Made by a program: the position numbers and the translations under genes
The notes under the pieces: generated by a model
What the model was told of the DNA's origin: nothing
The model's database searches: none
The model's input: the letters and a program-made list of their open reading frames with translations, nothing else
In this document: piece by piece, positions 26,447 through 35,841 of the stretch
Layout: the number at the start of each line of letters is the position of its first letter
Position numbering within the stretch: position 1 is the stretch's first letter
Source of the DNA: Hondaea fermentalgiana
Lineage: Eukaryota > Sar > Bigyra > Thraustochytrida > Thraustochytriidae
Direction: 5' to 3'
Assembly: GCA_014084085.1 (NCBI GenBank)
Contig: NPFB01000107.1
Location: 68,289 to 132,288 of the forward strand
Length of the DNA: 64,000 nucleotides

Positions 26447-29400
26447 ATGGCATCCATGGTTGTACTCGCGCTGGAAGGCATGATGTGCCAAAAGAACTGT
26501 GGCACAACCGTCTACAATGCTCTTCGAAATGCCATCCCAAACCTGCCGCTCGCCGAGGTTATCGTGTCTCATGCTCTAAGCGCTGCACTCGTGTACGCCC
26601 CAGGCACTGCACTTGATGCAGCAATGCTTGTGGAGGCCGTAGAAATGATTGGGTTTGACGCAACCGCCATTGACGACGCGGCCGATCTCGTCCCGCGCTT
26701 GCGCGAGGACGCTGCACAGCGCGGAGCACCGCACTTTGCGTCGTGCACACTTGCCGTAGAAGGTATGATGTGCCAGAAAAATTGTGGCACGACCGTGACA
26801 AACGCTCTACGTGCCGCCGCCCCAGGGGCGCACGTTGTTGTTTCTCACGCCCTGAGCGCTGCGCTTGTGGAAGGCCCGCGCGTTCCGGGTTCGGCGGTTC
26901 TCGTTGACGCCGTCGAGATGATTGGCTTTGACGCCAAACCTGTCTTCGATGTTGATCTCGCCAACGAATTGCGCCGCATCGTCCCGAATGCTCCCACGCC
27001 AGCTCACGCACTGCTGGTCTTTGACGTAGAGGGTATGATGTGCCAAAAGAACTGCGGTACGACCGTCGCAAACGCCCTGCGTTCCGCAGCGCCTAGCGCC
27101 TCTGTGTTCGTCTCTCACCCGTTGGCGGCCGCGCTCGTGGAGGGCGCGGACCTGCCTTCGCCGCAGACCCTTATTGATGCTGTCGACATGATTGGCTTTG
27201 ATGCAGCCGTGGTTGCTGACGCCTCTCGTGCTGCGAAACTTGCTGACGATTTGCGTTCCGTCTCATCATCAGCCCAGCCTTCGGTGACGACAGCAACAAC
27301 AACAACGACGGCGACGACATCGACGCAGCGGGCTGTTCTCTTGCGCGTGGAGGGAATGATGTGCCAAAAGAATTGCGGGACGACGGTCGCAAATGCTCTG
27401 CTAACTGCTGCTCCCGGTGCCAAGGTTCGCGTTTCGCACCCTTTGGCAGCGGCGCTCGTGGAGGACGCCGCCGTGCCCCCTGCCTCAACGCTTGTCGAAG
27501 CAGTCGAGCTTTGCGGATTCGATGCGACCGCCCTTGATGTACACACAGCCACGAGCGCGTCCCTCTTGGACAAAATGAGAGCCGTTCCCGTTTCGCTTTC
27601 GCTACTTTCGCGAGAAAGTAGCACCGAGGCAGATATCGAAACCAAATTTCTCGCCAGTGAGCATCACGCCGACAAAAACTCTGAACCCAACGATGACGTC
27701 TCTGAATCTGTTGCTGTTCCGATATCAACATGGCGTCGCGCAGACTTGCAGGTTCAGGGTATGACCTGTGCAGCATGCGTTAGCAATGTGGAACGCAACC
27801 TTCCCAAGACGCCTGGTGTCAAGGCCGCTACAGTTGCTCTGATCGCAGAGAAGGCCTCTGTAGAGTACGACCCTGCCATCATCTCTGGCGCTGCGATCGT
27901 CGACGCGATCAATGCCCTCGGGTATCGTGGGACTCTGCTTGAAGATAACCTTCCCCTCGACGACGGCCAGGAAGGTGTTGGCACTCTGTCACTTGCCCTT
28001 TGGACCCAGGTCGGTGGGCCTAGTATTGGAGAGGTCTTTGCGCGGGTCCTTGAACCCGTGCGCGCTCGAGCGGGCGTCCTCAGTGCAGACATTGATCGTT
28101 CTGGTATGCTGAAAATCAAGCACCTCAACGCCGAAGTTGGAGCTCGCACGCTCTTTGAGTTCATCGAGCAGCAAGGATACGGATGCGACCTCGTGGCGAA
28201 TGAAGCCGCAGCCCAGACGGATGAAGGTGCTGTGTACTATCGGCAAATGTTCTTTGGCTCTCTTATCTTTACACTGCCCGTTGTCTTTCTCAGCGTTGTC
28301 TGCCCTCATTTTCCCGTGTTCATGGTGCCCCTCAACAAGGCGGTCGGGGAGCTCGGCTTGAACTGGCACTCGCTTTTGCTTTGGCTTTTGGCAACGCCCG
28401 TTCAGTTTTACTTTGGTGGCCGATTCTACCGAAACGCCTGGAATGCGCTCAAGAACGGCGCGGCCAACATGGATGTTCTCGTAGTCCTCGGTACCAGCGC
28501 TGCTTATATTTATTCCATGGCGTCGCTTGTTGTGGCCGTCTGCAAACACGAAAGGTCTCTCGAAGGTGCGCGCGATGCGCACTTTTTCGAGACTTCGGCG
28601 ATGCTCATTTCCTTCATTCTCATGGGAAAATTTCTCGAATCGACGGCACGCAGCCGTACCGCAGACGCCATCACTGCTCTTATGGACATGCAGGTCGACA
28701 GCGCCACGCTCGTAAGCGAACAGCCCCCTTACGTAGAACAGGAGATCGATGTTCGCCTTGTACAAGTCGGCGACCACATCAAGGTACTACCTGGTCAACG
28801 CATTCCCGTCGATGGCGAGGTTGTCTCTGGCACCAGCACCGCGGACGAATCCATGCTCACGGGTGAGGCCGTGCCTGTAAGCAAGCAGGCGGGAGACATT
28901 GTCACAGGGTCCACTGTGAACGGCACGGGCACCTTGGTGATGCGTGCCACGCGTGTTGGCGGTGATACTGCTCTTGCACAAATCATGCGTCTCGTCGAAG
29001 ATGCGCAGACCAGCAAGGCCCCCATTCAAGAGTACGCCGACGCCATTGCCAGGGTTTTTGTCCCTGCGGTCGTCTGTGTTGCCATCCTCACCTGGCTCGT
29101 GTGGACTTATGTTGTCACTTTTGTTGACCCCCCGCCCTCTTATCTCGTCGGGCTCACCCACTCGGAGCTTGTCGTTTTCGCCTTCAAATTCGGAGTCGCG
29201 GTGCTCGTTATCTCGTGTCCCTGCGCTCTCGGACTCGCCACCCCCACGGCCGTCATGGTCAGCACCGGGGTCGGCGCTCGCCTCGGCATCCTTATCAAGG
29301 GAGGCGACGCCATCGAGGCCGCTTCGAGGGTCACGGCTGTGGTCTTTGACAAGACAGGGACCCTAACGCAGGGAAAACCTGCCGTCACGGAAATGAAAAA

Positions 29401-30535
29401 CGTTGGCCATCTCCCGGATCAAGAGCTTTTAATCTACTTGCGCGCGACGGAAAAGGGCTCCGAGCACCCGATTGCCAGGGCCATTGTCGCCTATGCCAAC
29501 CACATGTGCGGCGACGAGGCCACCACGAACCTTCCGGTCCCACAAGAGTGCGAAGCCATGCCTGGCTTTGGTATTGCGGCCACCTTTGTCAATGGTGTTC
29601 GTGTGTTTGCGGGTAATCGGAAACTCATGCGCCGCACTGGCGTTTCCGTGCCCGACAGTCTCGAGCGCTTCATGGACGAGCACGAAGAGCAGGGTCCTGT
29701 GGTACTCGGCGCGATGCAGACTCCCGGGCAAATGAAACCAGAGGTGGTGGCTGCAATTGCCGTGAGCGACCCTCTCAAGGACAATGCCGCCTATGTGGTA
29801 AGTACGCTGCGCATGCTCGGCAAACGCGTCTATGTCTTATCCGGTGACAACGAGAGGACCGCGCGTGCCATAGCAAAGCGCTGCGGCATTGAGCAGGATG
29901 CGGTCTTTGCCAATTGCCTTCCAAAACAAAAGTCCACACGCATTGCTCGCCTGCAGCGGGAAGGGCATGTCGTTGCCATGGTAGGCGACGGCATCAACGA
30001 CTCGCCCGCGCTGACGCTGGCAGACCTCGGCGTTGCGGTCGGTGCAGGTACCGATATCGCCATCAAGTCCGCGGATGCTGTGCTCATCCGCTCGAATCTG
30101 CTCGATGTGGCGGTGATGCTTCACCTCGCGCAAACGACCATCCGTCGGATCAAGCTCAACTTTTTCTTTTCCTTCGTGTATAATTTGTTCTGCATTCCAC
30201 TCGCAGCTGGTCTCTGCTATCCGTGGCTACAAATCCGTTTGCCTCCGGCCTTGGCAGGTTTCATGATGGCAATGTCCTCGGTCACAGTAGTGTGCTCTTC
30301 GCTGCTTCTCAAGCGATATCGTCCCCCGGTGAACATGGAAGTCGACTTTGAGCTTCCGGCTCGCAAGCGCTTATCGGTGGAGATGGTCAACTTTGACCTC
30401 TCCAAGGCCTATAGCTGGCAGCAAAAGTACCCCGCTTACGAGAAGGTCGACGTCGAAGAAGCCGAGCTCGATGGTGACGACTATCAAGACCATGGGGAGG
30501 GACTCTTGAGCCCAATCAGGCCATCTCTCCCTTGA
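26447..30535 (+). CDS. Cu(I)-transporting P1B-type ATPase with four CxxxC HMA-like repeats
   Basis: 1,362 aa from the ATG at 26447. Pumps Cu(I) out of the cytosol or into the secretory pathway. The N-terminus has four HMA-like repeats with [12 protein letters not shown] (first Cys at residues 14, 109, 199 and 306), each followed by SH(A/P)L(S/A)AALV and a GFDA end. A canonical HMA with GMTCAAC follows (Cys 441/444), then a sixth HMA-like segment without metal-binding Cys. The pump core is complete: [12 protein letters not shown] in helix 6 (Cys 924/926), phosphorylated Asp in DKTGTLTQG (968), SEHPIARAI and [12 protein letters not shown] in helix 7 and MSS in helix 8 define the Cu(I) subgroup P1B-1. 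The C-terminal tail is acidic. Confidence 0.95.
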   Translation: MASMVVLALEGMMCQKNCGTTVYNALRNAIPNLPLAEVIVSHALSAALVYAPGTALDAAMLVEAVEMIGFDATAIDDAADLVPRLREDAAQRGAPHFASCTLAVEGMMCQKNCGTTVTNALRAAAPGAHVVVSHALSAALVEGPRVPGSAVLVDAVEMIGFDAKPVFDVDLANELRRIVPNAPTPAHALLVFDVEGMMCQKNCGTTVANALRSAAPSASVFVSHPLAAALVEGADLPSPQTLIDAVDMIGFDAAVVADASRAAKLADDLRSVSSSAQPSVTTATTTTTATTSTQRAVLLRVEGMMCQKNCGTTVANALLTAAPGAKVRVSHPLAAALVEDAAVPPASTLVEAVELCGFDATALDVHTATSASLLDKMRAVPVSLSLLSRESSTEADIETKFLASEHHADKNSEPNDDVSESVAVPISTWRRADLQVQGMTCAACVSNVERNLPKTPGVKAATVALIAEKASVEYDPAIISGAAIVDAINALGYRGTLLEDNLPLDDGQEGVGTLSLALWTQVGGPSIGEVFARVLEPVRARAGVLSADIDRSGMLKIKHLNAEVGARTLFEFIEQQGYGCDLVANEAAAQTDEGAVYYRQMFFGSLIFTLPVVFLSVVCPHFPVFMVPLNKAVGELGLNWHSLLLWLLATPVQFYFGGRFYRNAWNALKNGAANMDVLVVLGTSAAYIYSMASLVVAVCKHERSLEGARDAHFFETSAMLISFILMGKFLESTARSRTADAITALMDMQVDSATLVSEQPPYVEQEIDVRLVQVGDHIKVLPGQRIPVDGEVVSGTSTADESMLTGEAVPVSKQAGDIVTGSTVNGTGTLVMRATRVGGDTALAQIMRLVEDAQTSKAPIQEYADAIARVFVPAVVCVAILTWLVWTYVVTFVDPPPSYLVGLTHSELVVFAFKFGVAVLVISCPCALGLATPTAVMVSTGVGARLGILIKGGDAIEAASRVTAVVFDKTGTLTQGKPAVTEMKNVGHLPDQELLIYLRATEKGSEHPIARAIVAYANHMCGDEATTNLPVPQECEAMPGFGIAATFVNGVRVFAGNRKLMRRTGVSVPDSLERFMDEHEEQGPVVLGAMQTPGQMKPEVVAAIAVSDPLKDNAAYVVSTLRMLGKRVYVLSGDNERTARAIAKRCGIEQDAVFANCLPKQKSTRIARLQREGHVVAMVGDGINDSPALTLADLGVAVGAGTDIAIKSADAVLIRSNLLDVAVMLHLAQTTIRRIKLNFFFSFVYNLFCIPLAAGLCYPWLQIRLPPALAGFMMAMSSVTVVCSSLLLKRYRPPVNMEVDFELPARKRLSVEMVNFDLSKAYSWQQKYPAYEKVDVEEAELDGDDYQDHGEGLLSPIRPSLP

Positions 30536-30882
30536 TGCTCCGTTTGTATCTGATTGTACTTAATTTTTTTTTCTTTCGGGACAATTTGACCTTGCTGAGC
30601 ATTCGAAAATAAGGAGCCATCATGGCAAGATTGCATCCTTCCGAGATCGCAATCGATTCCACAACGAGCCTTCCACCCGATTTATGCGGCCCACTCGCAA
30701 TCACCGAGTTGTCTGTCACGCGCCCCGGAGCCCCCGTTCTAGCCTTCGCAGACACTTCTTCCGCGACCAATTCAGTCAAGCTCCTCGTCCCTCCCGTGCG
30801 TCTTCTCCGCCTCGCCGCCTGCCACGGCGCACGGTCCGCTGGACTCCCCGCCTCTCCCCTGCTCTGGCCAGCTGCCGGGCCA

Positions 30883-30932
30883 GGGGTCTCCTGCCTGCCA
30901 GGAGGTTTCGGGGTCTCCTGCCTGCCAGGAGG
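30883..30932. repeat. Tandem GGGGTCTCCTGCCTGCCAGGAGG pair, period 27 bp
   Basis: Two exact copies of a 23-bp element, at 30883-30905 and 30910-30932. Each can form a TCCTG/CAGGA hairpin, so this is both a direct and an inverted repeat. Confidence 0.9.
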
Positions 30933-31012
30933 GAGGGAGAGGTTTCGTGGCGCGAACCGCGCCGGGACCGTGCTTACAAAAGGAGGGAACTGGAAATGAA
31001 GAGCAGGTGCCA

Positions 31013-31056
31013 TTGTTGGGGGTGAGAGCCACAGTTGTTGGGGGTGAGAGCCACAG
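31013..31056. repeat. Exact 22-bp tandem duplication
   Basis: Two adjacent identical copies of TTGTTGGGGGTGAGAGCCACAG without the last two bases differing; copies at 31013-31034 and 31035-31056. Confidence 0.9.
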
Positions 31057-32104
31057 CAGCAGCCGCTGCGGAGAGGGCGAGGGGCTGCTCACACGTCCTG
31101 GCTGGAAGCTCCCGAGCGCCAACCTACGAGACCGGCTGCGACCAGGGCAGAGTCTCATCCTCGTCCAAACCGCGTGTACCGAGGGGTGTTCCGCCGAGTC
31201 TACCTTCATCTCATTAGCCATGGGTAGATTAGTTGAATGTCCCGCCAACTACCTATAGCGCCCCCCTGAGTGATTGTAGACTCTTCCAGAGCCCAAGGCG
31301 CCGCAGCCGCACGCGTTCCAAACCGTGTGCGCGCGCGCGTACGACCGTGCACGCGCGCGTAGGTTGCGTCCCGCACGCCGGTTCGTGGGCGCCTTCTCCA
31401 GAGCGGTCGCCAGCCTGCTTGCCTGCCTGCCTGGCTAGCTCCGTGCCGCTCTGTGCGCCTGTCTGCCGCGCCCCTGCGTGCGAGCCCTCCGCGCAGGCCC
31501 CGCCTTTGGATTCTTTGCCGGGAGCGCCCTGGATCAATCAGTCACCATGGTCAATCGATCAATGGTGGCCACTTGCCGCCGCCTTTACCCCACTTGTCGG
31601 CCTCAGCCGGTGACTGATCAACGATCTAACTATACCGTACTTCGCGCCAGGCAGGCCAAACAGAAAGCAGGCGTGAAACAGAGAGCTCGGCCTGCAGAAC
31701 CAGAACAAGAGCAGAGCCGCGCTCCTCCGACACCATCGCCGGTGCTCGTCTGCGCACGGAGCGAGTTTGTCTACCAGCGAGCTGCGCTGCCTGCAAGCGT
31801 CCTGCCGCGCGCCTGGCGTCGCGACACGAACGGAGCCCTCGAGCAGACCTGGGCAGATCGTGGTCACCCATTGGTCACCCATTCCATCCAAGCCGGCTAG
31901 GCCACACGGACGAGCGACGGGCGCCCGTCTGGCCGGCTGCGTGGGCTGTCGCGCAGCTGTCGCGAAAGCGGAGGCGCGAGAAAGCGGAGGCGCGATCTCG
32001 CGGAAGAGCGAGCGGTCGGGTCCACCTTGGCGGCGCAAAGCAAGCCTGCCACGTTCAAGCGTGCCACGCTCAAGTTCACCGTCGCGCTAAAAGACACTTT
32101 CGAT

Positions 32105-32494
32105 ATGTCCCTTGATCTAACGGGGCTCGAAGGGGGCGAGGCGATGGCCACGGCTGGATTCTCTGTGGAGGCCGGCCCCGGCGAGGGCTCGTCGCCTCGG
32201 CCTACGGGTAGTGGGCGTGCAGCGGTGCTAGGCGTGGGCGCCTGGGAGAGGGCCGGAACTGCTGGCCAGCCTCTGGCGGAGCCCGACGGGAACACCATGA
32301 CGGCGAGCGCAGGAAGCTTGGATGATTATATGGCGTTGAAAATGCAAGCGGGCGTGCTCGAGGCATCGTGTGTTTCGGGGCCTGACGAGGCTGCAACATG
32401 CAATACTGTGACGGCCATCCCAAGTGCTTTCATCGCGAATGATGGTCTCGGTGCCATCTCTATCATGATCGAAAGCCTCCCGGAGGCTGATTGA
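32105..32494 (+). CDS. Possible small hypothetical protein
   Basis: 129 aa from the first ATG in an open frame that reaches upstream to about 32027 through non-ATG codons. Composition is Ala/Gly/Ser/Glu-rich with balanced acidic residues, more protein-like than neighbouring frames. The start (MSLDLTGLEGGEAMATAGFS) and end (GLGAISIMIESLPEAD) look structured. No family recognised; it could be an exon of a longer gene or a chance frame. Confidence 0.3.
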   Translation: MSLDLTGLEGGEAMATAGFSVEAGPGEGSSPRPTGSGRAAVLGVGAWERAGTAGQPLAEPDGNTMTASAGSLDDYMALKMQAGVLEASCVSGPDEAATCNTVTAIPSAFIANDGLGAISIMIESLPEAD

Positions 32495-32709
32495 TGTCTA
32501 AAATGAGACCAATAGTAGATGAGATAGACAGGCATCAGTGCTTCGTGCTGGGCGCTTACATGTCCACCATATCTTTACGTACGCTCGAGAACCTATCTCT
32601 CTGAAGTTATTGTTTTGAGACGCACTCCGTCGCGTTCATGACTCCTGAACGACCTTCTACATGCGACGCGCTTCACATTGACATAATATCCAAAAAGAAA
32701 TATCAACAG

Positions 32710-33026
32710 TCAGTCTTTTGCAAAACAATCTATGTCCGTGTCGGCCCATGAAATCTTTATAAAAATTGTCTGCCAGAAGCACCGCGGCACGCGCCAAACA
32801 AAGTGGACCCTCGCGCCGATCGCATAAAATTCCTTCTCATCTATCTTGAGAAACTTCATTTCAATTGCCACTGGCTGCTTGCCACCTGTTCGATCAGCCT
32901 GCCATTCGTAGACCACACCGACGGGCAGGTCTGGGCCCTGTGGACTCTCAACGGAACGTACGGCGCTTTCTTCTCTTCAACGTACGCCTTAGCTTGCTTG
33001 GCTTCGGCACCAACGCAAGCCTTCAT
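32710..33026 (-). pseudogene. Possible relic or unrecognised spliced small gene
   Basis: Two overlapping minus-strand frames look protein-like. Frame A starts at an ATG at 33026 and reads MKACVGAEAKQAKAYVEEKK, stopping after 56 codons. Frame B, without its own ATG, reads GPDLPVGVVYEWQADRTGG, VAIEMKFLKIDEKEFYAIGA and on to a TGA at 32710-32712. Joining them needs a frameshift or an intron; a CCACAG acceptor-like site lies just before frame B's GGCCCAGAC. No homology recognised. It could equally be chance. Confidence 0.25.
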
Positions 33027-33297
33027 GCTGTCTTAGCTTGGGCCTAGGCCTTGGCTAAGCCAGTGTCTCTACCGGCCGTTCTTTGTTCACGAGCCGCGGC
33101 GCGCTCGAGCAAACGCAAAGCGCGCGTGGACGCGTCTTCGCAAAGCGTCGAGGAGGACGGCCGCGAGGGAGCGAGGGAGCGCCCACCCGTCCGAGCGTGT
33201 GCGCGCTAAGGCGACCGTTGCCGCTGGTGGGGCGAGAGGGTCCTCTGGCGCAAGTAGGCAGACAGGCAGGCACTGGCGACTGACTGGGCTGGACTAC

Positions 33298-33330
<33 letters not shown>

Positions 33331-33380
33331 TGTCGAACGTGGTTGCACCGAAAGCAGAACCTTGCGACGCTTGCCAAGGT

Positions 33381-33404
33381 CTCTCTCTCTCTCTCTCTCT
33401 CTCT
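33381..33404. repeat. (CT)n dinucleotide repeat in the FKBP gene leader
   Basis: About eleven uninterrupted CT units, ending roughly 40 bp before the ATG. CT-rich leaders are common near start sites in many protists; a role is not shown. Confidence 0.9.
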
Positions 33405-33444
33405 ACCTTTGTCTCTATCGCTCTTCTTCTCGCCGGCCCGCACC

Positions 33445-35565
33445 ATGACCAGCAATGCAAACGATGACGAATGGCAAGATATCATGGGCGGCGGCGTCGT
33501 CCTCAAAAGAACCGTGCGAGAGGGCACCGGCCCGACGCCCGAGTTCAAGTCTCTTGCGTATGTTCACTACGTTGGTCGCGTGCAAGGCAAAGACAAAGAT
33601 GCAGAACCTTTTGAAAATACGCGCGAGGCAGGAAAAGGACAACCTGTCGAGGTGACGATCGGCGACAATGTTCTCGAAGAAGTGGTGCCAGGCCTCACGC
33701 TCGCCGTTCGGCTCATGAAAGAAGGCGAGGTCGCAGATGTCAAGGTGAATCACCGATTTGCATATGCTCATCTCGGACTGGGCGACAAGGTCAAACCCAA
33801 CGAGGATGTCGAGTTCAGGGTCGAACTTGTCCGCGTGGACGACCCGGAAAAGGAGCCCGTCGATATGACACCCGAGGAACTTATCGGCTCGGTGCGCAAG
33901 CGCAAGGAGCGTGGCAACTATTTTTTCGAACAAGGTCGTCTCGATAAGGCCTTGCAGTGCTATCAAGATGGTCTCAAACGAAGCGAGTCTCATTTGCCTA
34001 CATCGCAGCCGCAACAGCCTGGACAAGAAGAGCCGCCCCAAGAAGAAAAGCCCATGAGCGAAGAAGATTTTGCCAACGACCCATACAATTCGAACCCTGA
34101 CCTCATACAGCTGCGCGCACAATGTGCCGGGAACGCAGCCGCCTGCTTTGAGCGCCAGGAAAAGTGGAAGGAGGCCAGCGATGCTTGTGTTGCTGCGCTT
34201 TCCCTCGACCCACACAATCTCAAGTTTTTACTTCGGGCCGCAAACATTTCCATGATGAACGGTAACTTTGAGGAGGCCAAAGCCTGCTTGGGTGCTGCCA
34301 AAGACTTTCATCCAGACAGCCCAGCACTTGCTCGCGCCGTGCGCAAGTTCAAAGACCATGTAAACAAGCACAAGGCCAAACAAAAGGCCACTTTTGGCGG
34401 ATTCTTTAACAAAACGTCTGCAGATGTGCGAACGGCGGAATCTCAGTCCGTGCCCAGCGGCACGAGCAAGCCGGCGGGAAACGCCCCAGAAGCAGCGACA
34501 GCGACATTAGGAATAGCGGCGTCAGGAGACGAGCCTCAAGACACTGCACAACAGGCTGTGCCCAAGAGCTCAAAGAGCCAAATAGTATCCGTCAACGTGG
34601 TTCACAAACTCTTGCGATTGGCTGTGCTGCTTGCTCCAACGCTGGTGGCCTTGCTTGCTTTTCTCCTCATTGCCCCAGCTCGTGCTCAGTCGTTGGCTCA
34701 CATGCCGCTGTCTCGGTCACCAACACACGCGGGACCTTGGGCTAATCTCTCAGACGATGGAGCCCTCATTGCCCTTCGTAGTGCATCATTTGGCGATGAG
34801 CTATCGTGCCAGGGGCGCATGCAGCGAGCCTCGTGCTGCCTCTGCCAGGAAATGATGTACCAAGCCTCTGCGCGCCAGGCCAAGGCAAGAGAGGCGCACC
34901 CACAGCGAAAGGTTCAGGTGGGCTTTCGCCTCGGCCAAAAACAATACGTTCCCTTTCACCTCTCGGAAGAGGTTGCACTCACGATTTTGGAGCGTGTCTG
35001 CGGGCGACTGCCTCTCGATATTCCCGCAACGTATGAAGACCTTCCCTGGGCCAAGCATGTTATTATTGAGGCATGCAACGTGTTGTTGGATACCTTTCAC
35101 GACGACTTTCTCGAGCTCTTGACTCAGCCAGTGCCAGCGCGATCATCGCTTGGGGCTGAAGCTTGCGTCAAGCGTATTGGTGTCTGTGCTGCACGCCCAC
35201 TCTGGCAAGTATCGCTGCGTAGCTTTGGTAATGCCTACCTTACTCTTCCATGCTCAGTTTGCACAGGAACCACGGCCCTTCTCGCACATGCACTGTCCGC
35301 GGCAGGCTCGGTCAGCGATGTGAAGGCGCTCTTGCGGGATCCTGCAACCCTCTGTGCTGACCTCTCTTTGGAACTTGTGTCAGATCCTTCACGCGTCGCT
35401 GAGCTCTCGCGCGCCATCGGCGATGCCTGCATCGACATCTTGCTCGAGAACAAGGCTGAAATCTTGCGCATCGCCGACGCTTCGTCCGAAGTTTGTCCTC
35501 AGGAGCTGAGCAAGCTTTTGTGCGTGGCGCACTGTCCAGCAAGCACATTTGAAACTATCGCATAA
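33445..35565 (+). CDS. FKBP-TPR membrane protein with C-terminal cysteine-rich canopy/saposin-like tail
   Basis: 706 aa; the ATG sits in CACCATGA. Residues 15-130 form an FKBP-type domain (YVHYVGRV, EEVVPGLTLAVRLMKEGEVA, AYAHLG). TPR helices follow (about 145-320: ERGNYFFEQGRLDKALQCYQDGL, ACFERQEKWKEASDACVAAL-like). This is the FKBP38/FKBP8 layout. A membrane segment lies near 389-411. FKBP8 normally ends there. Here about 295 more residues follow, with two similar Cys-rich units: CCLC...EACNVLLDTFHDDFLELL...C...C, then CSVC...DACIDILLENKAEIL...C...C. That spacing resembles canopy/saposin-like ER proteins. The tail would be luminal if the FKBP part is cytosolic. Fold and topology of the tail are inference; FKBP and TPR are clear. 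Confidence 0.88.
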   Translation: MTSNANDDEWQDIMGGGVVLKRTVREGTGPTPEFKSLAYVHYVGRVQGKDKDAEPFENTREAGKGQPVEVTIGDNVLEEVVPGLTLAVRLMKEGEVADVKVNHRFAYAHLGLGDKVKPNEDVEFRVELVRVDDPEKEPVDMTPEELIGSVRKRKERGNYFFEQGRLDKALQCYQDGLKRSESHLPTSQPQQPGQEEPPQEEKPMSEEDFANDPYNSNPDLIQLRAQCAGNAAACFERQEKWKEASDACVAALSLDPHNLKFLLRAANISMMNGNFEEAKACLGAAKDFHPDSPALARAVRKFKDHVNKHKAKQKATFGGFFNKTSADVRTAESQSVPSGTSKPAGNAPEAATATLGIAASGDEPQDTAQQAVPKSSKSQIVSVNVVHKLLRLAVLLAPTLVALLAFLLIAPARAQSLAHMPLSRSPTHAGPWANLSDDGALIALRSASFGDELSCQGRMQRASCCLCQEMMYQASARQAKAREAHPQRKVQVGFRLGQKQYVPFHLSEEVALTILERVCGRLPLDIPATYEDLPWAKHVIIEACNVLLDTFHDDFLELLTQPVPARSSLGAEACVKRIGVCAARPLWQVSLRSFGNAYLTLPCSVCTGTTALLAHALSAAGSVSDVKALLRDPATLCADLSLELVSDPSRVAELSRAIGDACIDILLENKAEILRIADASSEVCPQELSKLLCVAHCPASTFETIA

Positions 35566-35841
35566 AGGGGCGTGCGCTGGGTGCACAAGAAAGATAAGAA
35601 TAGAAAAACAATGCAAGAGTTCTGGAAAAGGACGATGGATGATTCAACATAGAAAACTTATTTCGGGTTTGGCCTAGCAGCAGCCGCGAAACAGACTCAA
35701 AGTAAAAGAAATGAAACTGACAAATCATCGTTTGAGCTATCACACGATACAGCCGGTAACGATGCCCAAGTGTCATTTGTAGGCCCGGGCCACCGCAGTG
35801 AATCGGGTACGAAGCATACAGCGCATTACTCAATTTACTAC

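Larger units (their letters stand above)
30536..32104. other. Intergenic region with two small tandem duplications
   Basis: About 1.57 kb without a convincing gene. It contains a 27-bp-period duplication (30883-30932) and an exact 22-bp tandem duplication (31013-31056). It also has an alternating CGCG/CACG-rich stretch near 31328-31360 and a TGCTTGCCTGCCTGCC tract near 31418. Frames on both strands are Arg/Ala/Pro-rich and featureless. Confidence 0.5.
32495..33444. other. Region between the small hypothetical gene and the FKBP gene
   Basis: About 950 bp. The first half is AT-richer and carries coding-like minus-strand frames (see 32710-33026). The second half is the GC-rich FKBP promoter and leader, with GCC repeats at 33299-33331 and a CT dinucleotide run at 33381-33404 just before the ATG. 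Confidence 0.5.

Noticed and set aside
31233..31900. Plus-strand frames after the Cu-ATPase
   Set aside because: Arg/Pro/Ala-rich shadows with no motif.
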